From Cephalopachus bancanus (Eukaryota; Chordata; Mammalia; Primates; Tarsiidae): a stretch of 64,000 nt of DNA. Made by a program: the position numbers and the translations under genes. The DNA lies in the NCBI GenBank assembly GCA_027257055.1, contig JAPVLO010000019.1, positions 16,852,501 through 16,916,500 of the forward strand. The letters run 5' to 3'. The notes below the pieces were generated by a model. That model worked only from the letters and a program-made list of their open reading frames with translations. It made no database searches and was not told the origin of the DNA. Below, piece after piece: positions 1-11,390 of the stretch (positions are counted from its first letter, which is position 1; every line of letters begins with the position of its first letter).

Positions 1-950
1 AATTTTTTTTTAAAGTATTTAGAAGAAACTTTAGCCTACATTTAAACAAAAGCTGTATGGTCAGCTCAGTTGGCAGCAAGAATTTGTATAATGAGATGTT
101 TGAGTAAAAGAAAGAGGTGCTCTATGTTGTGCCAATCTCAGAAACTAGAGGCAAGAGACAGCATGGCTAAAGCCAAGGCACTTCAAGGAGCATCTGAGAG
201 GCCAGGCTCCGCTGCAAACTCAAAGGAAATACTGATGCTTGGGGTTTCTTTCCAAACTCCTTGTGTTACCTGAATACGTCAAGAATGCTTTTGGAGCTAG
301 TGAATATAACAACAATTCCTCTTCACAAACAGCTCACCAGATCTCTTTGTTACTCCGTCCAACACTTAAGAATCAAGGTTGTGCTATCTTCCTACCACTC
401 ATTCTGTTCCAAAGAACCTAGCAACCTTAATCAACTTGCCAAATATGTAAGGATATTTTATTATTCCTGACATTTAAAAATATTAAACATATTAATATTA
501 AAGTTAAAAATCTGTCAAAAACAGGCACTCTCCTACTTTGCTGGTAGGAGTATATCATGCTGTGGATAGCATAACGATTCATCCATATCTATCACAACTA
601 AAACCTATACTTTGACCATTTATAGATTCCATTTCTAGAAACTTCCCTACAGACACACTACCACATCTATGCATTCCGTTTCGCCAAGGCTTTTTATGAT
701 ATCATAAGAATAGAAACAAACTAATGTTCATTAATGGGGGCTGGATAAATAAATTATATCCATAAAACAGAATAATCTGGAGAACAAAAAGAATGAGGCA
801 GCTCTATACATAATATAATGAACAATTCTCCAGTGTTAAATGAAAATCTCACCTGGTTAGGCTTTAAAAAGCAAGGTATTTAAGCATATAGAGTGTGCTA
901 CTATTTATATAGAGAAGAGATGAAGACATAAAGAAATGTTTACATATATT
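1..950. other. unassigned AT-rich DNA
   Basis: I see no repeat family, exon or RNA gene that I can support here. The short open frames near 70-470 have no recognisable protein motif. The last part (700-950) is AT-rich and could be very old LINE sequence, but nothing decisive is visible. Confidence 0.4.
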
Positions 951-954
951 AATA

Positions 955-1138
955 GTTAATATTTGTTGACTATATTCTGCAAACCAAAAATTATTCTTAG
1001 CTCTGTACATGAATTATCCAGTTGTTTCTCTCAGCAATTCTAATAACCCCATTTGCAACTGAGAAAACTGAGGCACAATGAGGTTTAGGAACATGCCCAA
1101 GGTCAGAAAGCTATGGGCAAGTGTTCAAATTCTGTCAG
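955..1138 (-). repeat. MIR SINE, reverse orientation
   Basis: The segment reads as the reverse complement of MIR, an ancient tRNA-derived mammalian SINE. The CORE-like block GAGAAAACTGAGGCACAATG is followed by the ACATGCCCAAGGTCAGAAAG part, the usual reverse-MIR order. It is decayed and has no visible target-site duplication, as expected for its age. Confidence 0.75.
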
Positions 1139-1212
1139 GACCCAGAGCCTGTTTTCTTAGCCATGACTGTGTAAAACCTCCTAGTGCATATACCATCTCT
1201 GAAAGTGCCCAT

Positions 1213-1534
<322 letters not shown>

Positions 1535-1933
1535 CAGATAAGATGCCTCCAAGGAGGAGGAGACTATTTGGCTAGATGGTGAGGACAAAAAAGAGATTTA
1601 CTTTTCCCTAAATCTTTTGAACTATACACATAAGCATGACTTGTCCAAAAAGAAATAAACCCAGTAAATTTTTACTCTGCCTGCTTGGATTAATTGGCAA
1701 GAAGGATAATATGAATAGTGCTTGGTATGAATTATGTACTTTTTAAAGGAATGCAGTTTTATATTTATATTTACTTGTATAATTAATCCTGCAGCTTTTT
1801 CTAAGGACTTAAAAAAATGGGAAATATAACGTCATCCCATAGCAAATCCACAGTTATAAATACAAGTGGTTTCCAAAGTAATCAGAGGGAAATGGTAAAA
1901 TAAGCATACACACACCCCAAAGGGGAAAAAAAA

Positions 1934-2248
1934 CCTGCATTAGACTGGGCATGGTGGTTCAAGTCTGTAATCCCAGAACTTTGGGAGACTGGGGAGAGAG
2001 GATTGCCTGAGACCGTGGGTTCGAGACCAGCCTAGGCAACATGGTGACACTTCGTCTCTACAATAAATAAAAAAAATTAGCCAGGCATGGTAGTGCACGC
2101 CTGTGGTTCTGGCTACTTGGAAGGCTGAGGCGGAAGGATCGCAGGAGCCCAGCAGGTCGACACTGGGGTGGCAGTGAGCATGCCACTGCATTCCAGCCTG
2201 GGCAATGGAATGAGACTCCAACTCAAAACAAAAAACAACCCAGCATTA
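1934..2248 (+). mobile_element. Alu SINE
   Basis: Dimeric Alu, body about 1943-2238. It has the CTACAATAAATAAAAAA middle and the GAGACTCCAACTC tail, followed by an A-rich tract broken by C residues. The flanks CCTGCATTA and CCAGCATTA form a 9-bp target-site duplication with one mismatch. Confidence 0.93.
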
Positions 2249-2584
2249 AGTCAATCGCTATGGGTGAGGTTGTTCATTTACTACAGGTTATTCAAGATTC
2301 TCATCTAAAACAGTAGAAGTTTTAGACTTTATTTCTACATAAAAAGAGAAACTAAATGCATTCCAGGTAGCAAAAGGAAAAAAGAAAAAGTCATATTCTA
2401 CATCTGTCTCCGAATTGTGACCTCCAGCAATAACAGAGAAAAACAGCAAAACGTTTCTAATAGGGAAACCACTCACCATAAAATATTAAACCACATCACC
2501 ATAACATATGAAACATGTAAAAGGCCTGTGAGGCAAGTCCTTATTTTGTGTGTGTTTTTTTGAAACACAAGGTCAGTAGCTCAG

Positions 2585-2727
2585 AACAGTATTTCCCAAA
2601 CTTGCATGGGTATCTGCATCACCAAGGATATTGTTAAAAAGATTCAGGTGCTCTGGGGTGGGACCCAAGACTGCATTTCTGACGATGATACTTCCAGTGG
2701 GCAGACCACATTTTGAGTAGCAAGGCG
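2585..2727 (+). mobile_element. MER20-like hAT-Charlie DNA transposon remnant
   Basis: The order of blocks matches my memory of MER20: TTTCCCAAACTTGCATGGG at the start, a CTCTGGGGTGGGACCCAAGA centre, then a CATTTTGAGTAGC end. MER20 is a short non-autonomous element mobilised by a hAT transposase. The terminal inverted repeats are decayed. The family name is from memory. Confidence 0.55.
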
Positions 2728-3059
2728 CTAGACTACACATATAACTAAATACAACTAAAATCTGATCACTTAAGTTATAGAGCCAGATTGCAGCTATTAA
2801 AATCTTAGAGGCATTTGAAAGCTAGGCAAATAAATAGACTTGAATAGATATGTATTTTCTCTCGAAAACTGCGAGCATTGTGAAATAAAGAAAGTATGTC
2901 CCTGTAAATACTCTGCTTTCTAATTTGGCCAATAATTCAAAGTAGATTTGAAGATTCGGGAGGGGATCTGCTTTCAAGAATGGTTGAGAAGGGCTAGTGG
3001 TTATGCAAAAATAAGCAATTCTGAAGCACTTAAATTTTGTCAAAATAAGCAAAATTCAT
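2728..3059. other. unassigned sequence
   Basis: No repeat, exon or RNA signal that I can support. The open frame on the minus strand at 2822-3052 has no recognisable motif. Confidence 0.35.
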
Positions 3060-3370
3060 CTGATGAGCACCAATAACATGCACAGCAATTGTGGAACATG
3101 AGATACTGATGATAGGGTCAATGTGGTCCCTGCCCCCAGGAGGCCTTTGGTTAGATGTGGAGACAGAATACTAAAGCCCATCACAGAGGAAGCCTTTGAC
3201 AGGCGACAGACCCTACTAGAAAGTACGTGTGGGATTGGAAACAATGCACTCAAGTGCTGAGGAAATGCAAAACAAAGAAAAAACCAGTTTGTTCATCTGT
3301 TTGGCATAAGGAATAAGGAAAATGTGGGGGAGTTGATAATGGTTTCAGAGAGGAAGTGAGTCTTGGCCTC
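3060..3370 (-). repeat. probable L2 LINE fragment
   Basis: Blocks such as GTGGTCCCTGCCCCCAGGAGG, followed by GGTTAGATGTGGAGACAG and, later, an AGAGAGGAAGTGAGTCTTGG stretch, resemble reverse-strand L2, an old CR1-like LINE of mammals. The similarity is patchy, so the call is tentative. Confidence 0.4.
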
Positions 3371-4561
3371 TTAGAAAAGGTGAAGGAAAATAACTCAAGC
3401 AAAGTATCTTAAACCTGCACACCCAGGACACAGGCAGAGAGTCATGAGTCACTTCCTTGTCCCTCGCAATTTTAACTGTTGAAAGCACTAGAGAGTGAGA
3501 GGCACTGCTAGATGATTCTAAGAGAGAGACCACAGAATCGGGAAAATGTCAAAGAACACAGAAGAAAAAGGCGCTCGGAGATGGACAGGGACAAGGGCAG
3601 AGTCCTCAGAAGTCAACATTCCCTCTGCACCTTGGTTTTATCACTGCCCCGGGGTCAGATGGTAGATCACTGGTTTTGCCACTAAAGCACAAAAGCAGCC
3701 ATAGATCATGTTCCAGTAAGACTTTATTTACAAAATTCTGGATTTTGCTGATTCCCCTGCATTATAAAATGGGAATCACAAGACTTTGCATCACGGAAAA
3801 AATGTTTGGATCAAGATCAAGGAAGGGGAGTTGACATAACTTACATGTGACACTGTATACCGATTCAGACATTCATTGACTATGACCATCTGTGTACGTC
3901 TAGAAACAGATGCATTGCCACCTGTCTTTACCTCCATCCTTACTAATTCACAGGTGAACGGTCTCTCCTCCCATTTGCCTCCGACTCCATTTGGGACCTC
4001 ACTCTTTCAACTTCTTCCTCTCCAGCATCTTCAGCTTCCCTCTCTCCATTGCCTCCTTCCATCAGCATATAAACAACACAAAACATCATCACTCCCCTCT
4101 CTTTGCCAATATCCTTCTCTATCTACTCTCCCCTCTTCACAGTCAGCTTCGGGAAACAGCAATCTACACTCCAGTTCTCCACCTCTCTGCTCATCCACTT
4201 AAAATCTCTGTGAATGAATTTTGACCCCACCACTCCTCTGTAATAGTCTTTGCCAAAATCAATAGACATTTCTCAGTCGTTAACTTACTTGACCCCTTTC
4301 TAGCGATGGAAACCGCTGACTTTTCTTCACACTCCCTCCCCACGTGGCTTACTAGACGACCTCAGATTCTAGTGCCTAGTGTCTCTCTGGCTTTTCCGCC
4401 TTCTTCACATGCTACCCTGCCTCCCCCGTCAAATGATGCCGCTGACCAAGTTTCTGCTTTGAGCCTCCTCTCTCCATAATGTAACAATTTAGATAAGATG
4501 GGTGTGAGAGTCATAAGCTAACAATTTTAATGAAAACCATAGAAGTGAATTATGAACCAAT
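3371..4561. other. unassigned sequence, pyrimidine-rich middle
   Basis: 3880-4210 is rich in C and T on the plus strand, which opens reading frames of up to 108 codons made mostly of Ser, Leu and Pro. That is compositional. 4230-4480 has a faint resemblance to decayed LINE sequence, but I cannot assign it. Confidence 0.35.
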
Positions 4562-4876
4562 GAAAACTGAACCCAGTCGGGCTCGGTGGCTCAGCCTGTA
4601 ATCCCGCGCCTTGGGAGGCTGAGGTGAGTGGATTGCCTGAGACCGCGGGTTCGAGACTCGCCTGGGCAACTTGGTGAGACCTCATCTCTACAATAAATCA
4701 AAAAATTAGCCGGGTGTGGTAGCATGTGCCTGTAGTTCTAGCTACTTGGAAGGCTGAGGCGGAAGGATGGCCGGAGCCCAGCAGGTCGAGGCTGTGGTGG
4801 CCGGGAGCGGCCACTGCACTCCAGTCTGGACGACAGAGTGAGACTCCAACTCAAAAAAAAAAGAAAACTGAACCCA
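4562..4876 (+). mobile_element. Alu SINE, lineage-type, perfect 14-bp target-site duplication
   Basis: Body about 4576-4862. It has the short head GGCTCGGTGGCTCAGCCTG, a B-box region CGCGGGTTCGAGACTCGC, the CTACAATAAATC middle and the CTCCAACTC tail. GAAAACTGAACCCA flanks it perfectly on both sides. The right arm holds the GGCCGGGAGCGGCC inverted-repeat core. Confidence 0.95.
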
Positions 4877-5293
4877 TCTCTCCAAACCCACTGCCCCCAC
4901 CCAGATTTACTGTCCCTCTTGATGGAACCAGCATCCACCCAGTTATTCAAACCAGAAGACTTCTGTTCTCCTCTATTTTGTTTGTCCTTCAGCCCACATT
5001 TGTAATGAGTGGTCATCTTTTGTCCATTGTAGCTTTCTCATAGCTCTCCTATCTGGTTAAATGAAGCCTGAGTGCACAGTACTGTTGACATCGTTGAGTG
5101 CTCCCTCAGATGGCAACCCTTCCCTCTGGAGATTTGTGAGACCCCCACACTCCCTCCTCTTTGGACATTTGCTCCATTATCCCCTACAGATTCCTTTTTT
5201 ATGGCCTGTTGTATGGTTCAGGCTCCTGCCCAGAGCCCTCATCCAAACCATTGCTGTAAGTCTCATCTATATGCCTTAAGAACCAAACAAGAA
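4877..5293. other. unassigned sequence, possible old repeat
   Basis: Pyrimidine-rich sequence with phrases such as GTTATTCAAACCAGAAGACT that recall an ancient dispersed mammalian repeat. I cannot name the family. Open frames at 4726-5043 and 5072-5362 run into or out of Alus and are not genes. Confidence 0.3.
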
Positions 5294-5604
<311 letters not shown>

Positions 5605-6209
5605 ATCCACCATGAATTATCATCATATATTTCTCCTGAGCATCAGAATCCTCCATCCAACTACCCACCCACGTGTCTATTCAGTTATCATAAAGTACAG
5701 GACAATGGCTGTCACTTATCATTGCCTGGCATGCTTCTATGCCCCTCCTCCCCTTCCCTGGGAAGAAGCCATTCAAGGTGGTTCACAAAAGGCAAATCCC
5801 GGCCACCCCTAATAGGGACGCTCAAAGTCCAAACCTAGTCCTGCAGTTCTCATGGTGTGTTCATTGCATGAAAAGCTGCCTTATTCAATGATCAGTAAAA
5901 ACACACCAAGTGACTGCTTTCAGAGTGTTTGAGGACGTCCACGCTATGACATAAATGTGAGTCACATTAAGTCAGTAATAGTCATTGGTCATAATATTTT
6001 CCAGCTGTTTCTCCAAATGCAAAATAAACAGCGGAAACTAGAAACGCTCAATCACTTTCCCACAAGGTCATGTCCTGTTAATATAGTAATAAGCTTTGAC
6101 TTCACATGGGAGGAGAACATACATATATAGAGCTTAACATTTCAAATCTGCCCAAATCCTACCATAAAGCTAAGCCTGCATATGTGTGACGCACTGGAAA
6201 GACAGCAAA
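5605..6209. other. unassigned sequence
   Basis: Single-copy-looking DNA with no supported exon, RNA gene or repeat. Confidence 0.35.
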
Positions 6210-6335
6210 GCTTTCTAGTCTGGTGAACCTAAATCCAGGTCACAACGGCCCCACCCCTTAATGATTGAATAACCAAGCCAAGTTATTTTTGCCTCAGTTT
6301 CCCCATCTTTAAAATGAGGATCTTTTTCACTTTTG
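6210..6335 (+). repeat. MIR SINE fragment
   Basis: Contains GCCTCAGTTTCCCCATCTTT followed by AAAATGAGGATC, a very typical MIR central block in plus orientation, with a diverged left portion (CTGGTGAACCTAAATCCAGG). Confidence 0.6.
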
Positions 6336-6855
6336 CAAACCAGCAAAAAGAAAAAAATTAAATGGGGATTTTCAAAGATTTAAATCAGGTAATTTATAAA
6401 ATGCACTCAGTACAAAGTAAATATATTAGCAAACTCCAGATTTCAAAGGAAACACTTCTCCAGTTCTACTGAAAAAATTTCTAAAATCACCTGACGGTGG
6501 TAAGGAAGAAAAATTACAACATGCATTCCTGCATTTATCAAATTGGGTAAATTACACTGAGTAAAAAGTAAATAAACTTTAAGGCAGTAATTTTTGTAGA
6601 ACAGTATGGCCTAATCTCTCTTTGGAAAAATAATGATTGGTAGAAATCATTTTCCTGGAATGGTACAAAGATTTTCCTCTGTAGCAGACATCTCTGGCTC
6701 TATTATGAGAGGACAGAAGTTCTGCCAAACCACTCTACACTTCAGGCACTGAGACAATGCCAAAAAATGCAAGCCCTTTATAACATAGAATGCCATCACC
6801 CAGAGAAAGCTTTTATCCACCTTGACAATCTTTTTGAACTACACACATGTTACTT
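6336..6855. other. unassigned AT-rich sequence
   Basis: AT-rich with no supported feature. It contains two similar stretches around 6385-6430 and 6535-6580 (AATTTATAAAATGCACT.. and AAATTACACTGAGT.., each followed by AAAGTAAAT), possibly a weak local duplication. Confidence 0.3.
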
Positions 6856-7185
<330 letters not shown>

Positions 7186-7289
7186 ACCATCCCAATTGCT
7201 AGTCTTTTTCCTTAATGCTTTGTTTAGTAGGTTCCCATCCTGGTATTCAATAAAATTTTTTCATTTAACTGTTGAACAAAAATATTCCA

Positions 7290-7560
7290 ACCATCTCTTC
7301 AAGGCTGTGTTACACAGCAATATGAATAAAACATGCAGCTCTTAGTCTGGTAATGAAGATAAGATTTTAAGAAAGAATAACTAACAAAAGGCAGTAAATT
7401 TGTGATAAATGCACCACTGTTACTATGCTAATTCAGGAGGGGGTGGCTTTTGAGGCTAGAGTTGGGGAATTCAGGAGTGTCTTCTTAGAGGATAGAGTAT
7501 TTTAGTTAAGCTTTGAAGGCTGAGCAAGATTTGATAGGACAGAATGGAAGGGAAGTACAT
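7290..7560 (-). repeat. possible L2 LINE fragment
   Basis: Phrases such as AGGGGGTGGCTTTTGAGG and TTTTAGTTAAGCTTTGAAGG and a GAGCAAGATTTGATAGG stretch resemble the reverse strand of L2 3' sequence, but identity is low. Confidence 0.35.
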
Positions 7561-7774
7561 TTCAAACAGAAGCAAAGGCAACTTGTGCTTCACACAATCC
7601 TGGAGATATATTCACTTCACAGTAACTATCAATGTTAATGCTATTATGAAAAACTTCTGACCAATAGAGTATCTTGAGATAGGTGGGACTTTTTCTAATG
7701 TGCACAATGTCATCATGTGAACAAGCAGTGTAGCTGCCTCCCAGAAAATGCAAAACTGTTTGACTCTCTCAAAC

Positions 7775-8021
7775 CTCATTAATAAATACAGGGAAAAAAA
7801 TCTTCCTAGAAGTCTGCAATCAAAATCTAACCATTAATACGAACCTCATCCAATTCAAATGCCTGAATGGCCTGAAAAACATCAAGCCAAAAAATTTAAG
7901 GTGTTCCCAGGTTGCTAGTGCCCCAAGAAAACTAATAGTAAATTCTCTAGAGGAACTCACCTTCAATATAGACTTCAAAGATGCCCCAAAAATAAATATT
8001 CAAGAAACTGAATTTACACTT
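7775..8021 (+). mobile_element. decayed LINE-1, left piece
   Basis: A-rich sequence whose style (AAACATCAAGCCAAAAAATT, AAACTGAATTTACACTTAAA) matches the plus strand of an old L1 upstream/ORF1 region. It appears to continue at 8430 after an inserted Alu and a CA repeat. No open frame remains. Confidence 0.4.
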
Positions 8022-8347
8022 AAAAGACACAAAACAAGCTGGGCTAGGTGGCTCAGCCTGTAATCCTGCGCCTTTGGGAGGCTGAGGTGAGTGGATTGCC
8101 TGAGCCCGCGGGTTCGAGACCCGCCTGGGCAGCGAGACCTCATCTCTACAATAAACCAAAAAAATCAGCCGGGCATGGTAGCGCATGCCTGTAATTCCGG
8201 CTACTTGGAAGGCTGAGGCGGAAGGATCGCCGGAGCCCAGCAGGTGAGGCTGCAGTGGCCGGAAGCGGCCACTGCACTCCAGTCTGGGCAACCGAGTGAG
8301 ACTCCAACTCAAAAAAAAAAAATAAAAAAAAAAAAAGACACAAAACA
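8022..8347 (+). mobile_element. Alu SINE, best-preserved lineage-type copy
   Basis: Body about 8037-8332, flanked by the perfect 15-bp target-site duplication AAAAGACACAAAACA. The Pol III B-box lies in the perfect hairpin GCGGGTTCGAGACCCGC (8108-8124). The right arm has a 10-bp perfect stem, GCAGTGGCCG (8252-8261) pairing with CGGCCACTGC (8266-8275). The A-tract is long and only lightly interrupted. It looks relatively young. Confidence 0.96.
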
Positions 8348-8371
8348 CACAAGACCAAGAACCAGCAGAAA

Positions 8372-8372
<1 letters not shown>

Positions 8373-8418
<46 letters not shown>
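8373..8418 (+). repeat. (CA)n microsatellite
   Basis: About 22 uninterrupted CA units immediately downstream of the Alu. It creates artefactual Cys/Val and Thr/His reading frames on the two strands. Uninterrupted length suggests it is polymorphic. Confidence 0.97.
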
Positions 8419-8424
<6 letters not shown>

Positions 8425-8429
8425 AAACC

Positions 8430-9130
8430 TGATCAGTAAAGACATCAGATGTTAGAATTATCAAACACAAAATATAAAGCAATTATGCTTAAAAAATAAA
8501 AATAGAAATGTGCAAAATGAATATGGGGCAAGAAACTATTAAAAATTAGCAGCTTTTAAACAAATAACTAAATAGAACTTTCAGAAATAAAAGCATGTAA
8601 AATTTAAAGCACAAAGAATATATTTATTAGCAGACTAGATATAGCTAAAGAGACTATTTGTAAACTTGAAGATAGAGCTGTAGATATTATCCAGAATAAA
8701 ACAGAGAAAGACACCAATGGAAAACTGAATGAAAGAAATTCAAAGATATAAAGATGTTCGATATGTCTAAAAAATCCAATTGAATTTCCATGACAAAAGG
8801 ATAGGAATGAATCAGAGGTAGCATATGAAAAAATAATGACTGGGTATTTTCTAGAACTGATGAAAAACACCAATCTAAAGTTGCAGAAGACCCAATAATT
8901 TCAAAACAAGCATTAAAAGACCCTTCACGCTTAATATATCATAGAGACACTATAGAGCATCAAAGACAAAGACATCTTCAAAGTAGCCAAAATGAAAAGA
9001 CAGGTTACCTTTAAAGGAACAACAAACTGATTTTTCGAGAGCCACGATGGAAGTCAAAATCCAGTGGAAAACACCTTAAATATGAAGAGAGAAAATAAAA
9101 ATCAATCTAGCGTTAGTATTGCCTGAGAAT
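8430..9130 (+). mobile_element. ancient LINE-1, ORF1-proximal region
   Basis: Contains CAGATGTTAGAATTATCAAA, a GTAAACTTGAAGATAGAGC block and a later segment on release of adducts (AGTAGCCAAAATGAAAAGAC), all in the order seen in the ORF1 portion of old mammalian L1. The frame is broken many times. A second copy of the same L1 region lies at 24640-25250. Confidence 0.5.
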
Positions 9131-9510
9131 ACATCTTAAGGATAGGAGCATAATAAATCTATCTGAGGAAAGTATGTTATGGACAGTGTTTTAGACCTGG
9201 AACAGAGTGACTAAAGAGAAGTGCTAGGAGGTAAGAACAGAGCATTAGCATGAAGGGTAAATTAAATGAGTCTTTATAGGCAATCTTAAGGGTCTCAGCT
9301 TTTCCACTGGAAACATCAGTAGAGGGTTCAAGACCACCTTGGTTGAGTCCACACTGCTGGGGGTATCCAGGCACTGATTTGATGGTTTGTTGCACGAGAG
9401 ACCCAGGCATCAGCTTTGTGGTCTAACTAACTGACCTTTAAGGCTGCTTTCAACCCTGAAATCCTTATTCAGGCAGAACAATGATAGAAGAATTATAGCT
9501 AATTATTGTT
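9131..9510. other. unassigned sequence
   Basis: No supported feature. The style of 9160-9300 (GAACAGAGTGACTAAAGAG) hints at old L2, but not enough to call. Confidence 0.3.
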
Positions 9511-9856
9511 CTAGACTGAGTATTCCTTCCCCATTCATATGTTAAAGCCTAACCCCCAGTGTGATGATATTTGGATATGGGACCTTTGGGAGGTGATTAG
9601 AGTTAGATGAGGTCATGAGGATGGGCCTTCATAATAAAATTAGTGTTCTTGTAAGAAGAGACACCAGTGAGAAAGAGAGAGAAACCTCTTTCATTCCACG
9701 TATACACAACCAGTAGAGGCCACATGTGCACACACAGCCAGCAGCCACCGTCGACAAGCTCTCCCCAGGAACCAAACTGTGAGAAAATAAATCACTGATG
9801 TTTAAGTCACCCAGTCTGTGATATTTTGTTATGACAGCTAGAGCTGACTAATACAA
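9511..9856 (+). mobile_element. MLT1-type solo LTR (ERVL-MaLR)
   Basis: The sequence follows the MLT1 LTR from TTCATATGTTAAAGCCTAAC and AGATGAGGTCATGAGG to the diagnostic end. The end has GAGAAAATAAATCACTGATG with a poly(A) signal, then GACAGCTAGAGCTGACTAAT. It is a solo LTR of an old non-autonomous endogenous retrovirus-like family, with no internal coding region nearby. MLT1 predates primates. Confidence 0.8.
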
Positions 9857-10254
9857 GTGTTATTCTACCAACCATACTTTAATCAGATATGTTTCAAGAT
9901 AATAATTACCAAGCAAAATCAAGGCGATAAATGCCAAAAGTCAAGTAAAAGCTATACTTCACCAGACTGTCATCAGCTGTGGGAATTAGGAAGCTCCAAC
10001 TCCTTTTAAGGGAATTTTGACGCTAAAAAGTATACATAGTGTTCACCTTCAAATATGTATCTATAAATCTTTAAGTTGAATAGGTCCTTGGAGTGTGATA
10101 TTCAAAAGGCAGACCTTGATGGCTAGTTCCATTTATTGAAATTGTGAATAACTAGTTTCATAAATTTTGCTATTACTCTAAATAATGGAATTTCTAGTTC
10201 AATTTTCACTAAAAAGGCAAAGTCCCCCCCCCAATTTATGTGGCTCTCTCATAT
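9857..10254. other. unassigned sequence upstream of exon-like segment
   Basis: No repeat assignment. If the exon-like segment at 10268-10337 is real, this would be intron. Confidence 0.3.
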
Positions 10255-10267
10255 ACATTTCCTGCAG

Positions 10268-10337
10268 GACATCACTGACATCTTAAAGTTTGATGTGCCA
10301 TTACAAGGATTTATGTATTTTGTGCAAATTTATCAAG
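10268..10337 (+). other. candidate 70-bp internal exon
   Basis: A pyrimidine-rich tract and CATTTCCTGCAG acceptor precede a 70-bp segment that ends CAAG before a consensus donor GTAAGT. Read from its first base it is open throughout, beginning DITDILKFDVPLQGF, and leaves one extra nucleotide (phase 1). It is not inside any repeat I recognise. I do not recognise the peptide. It could be a coding exon of an unknown gene, an alternative exon, or a chance splice-site pair. In a 64 kb window one such pair by chance is plausible. Confidence 0.3.
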
Positions 10338-10454
10338 GTAAGTCCAAGCAAGTGAGTATACATGGTATTTCTTTGCCCAGCAGATGAATCCATACTAGAA
10401 AGCAAGACTCTCTAACCCAGCTTCACTCTGCCCTTGGCTCCCACTATTTCCTTT

Positions 10455-10768
10455 CCATCACTCTTTTTTTTTTTCTTTTTGAGTTGGAGTCTCACTCTGT
10501 CGCCCAGACTGGAGTGCAGTGGCCACTCCTGGCCACCGCAGCCTCGACCTGCTGGGCTCCAGCGATCCTTCCACCTCAGCCTTCCGAGTAGCTGGAACTA
10601 CAGGCGAGCGCTACCACGCCCGGCAGATTTTTTATTTATTGTAGAGATGAGGTCTCGCCAAGTTGCCCAGGCGGGTCTCGAACTCGCGGGCTCAGGCAAT
10701 CCACTCATCTCAGCCTCCCAAGGCGCAGGATTACAGGCTGAGCCACCGAGCCCGGCTCCACCACTCTT
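10455..10768 (-). mobile_element. Alu SINE, lineage-type, reverse
   Basis: Body about 10466-10757, read from a T-tract through GAGTTGGAGTCTCACTC to the reverse of the short head (CAGGCTGAGCCACCGAGCCC). The flanks CCATCACTCTT and CCACCACTCTT are an 11-bp target-site duplication with one mismatch. A 177-codon frame through it is only the open reverse Alu frame. Confidence 0.95.
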
Positions 10769-11390
10769 AAATCCAGATAACACTCTCTTTGTCTCAACCC
10801 TGTCATGCTCTTTCACTAGGGCTCTTCCCTTCACCCTAGAAGATGTCCACACTCTCTTTGCATCAACCCAAAACATGAATTCTCATTGCCAATTCAAAAT
10901 CTTCTACAAAGCCTTTTGCAACAAACTGTTTGTGTTCCCAGTAAAATTGAATGTCCTCCAGGAATAGGCAATTCGTCATATGAGTCCCCCAGAACTTGTA
11001 TCTCTGTGCTAGTAGTGACTCTACAAATACTTGAATTTAGTCTGCCTGGGTCTTACAGATTACCATGAAAGTATTTTTCAACAAAACCAGATATAAGCTT
11101 AAATTCTCATTTTCTCTTTTGCTTAACAAGAGTATGAAATGCACATCCTGTGAATCTCTGCCTACAGTGTCAGCTAAAGGCTGACAGGTCATCCAGCTCT
11201 TTCTATTGCTGGTGGCTTAAGGGTGCCTGCCTAACACGCTGCTTACAGCAACTGTCCACCCAGAGAGTGGGCCCCCAAAGCACATAACCCTCCAGCAATG
11301 TACGTTCAACAGGGACAGAGCTGTATTTACTGCCAACCACAGAGTGCCCAACTATTTCTTGCCTGAAGAGATGGCAGCAAATTAAGGCAA
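10769..11390. other. unassigned single-copy-looking sequence
   Basis: No supported gene or repeat. 11150-11350 is more GC-rich than its surroundings (GAGAGTGGGCCCCCAAAGCA). It could be conserved non-coding DNA, but there is no direct evidence. Confidence 0.3.

Noticed and set aside
7947..8423. 158-codon minus-strand frame starting with Cys-Val repeats
   Set aside because: Translation of the CA repeat followed by antisense Alu.
10434..10967. 177-codon plus-strand open frame
   Set aside because: Most of it is the open reverse frame of an Alu (residues like [14 protein letters not shown]), continued by chance into flanking DNA.
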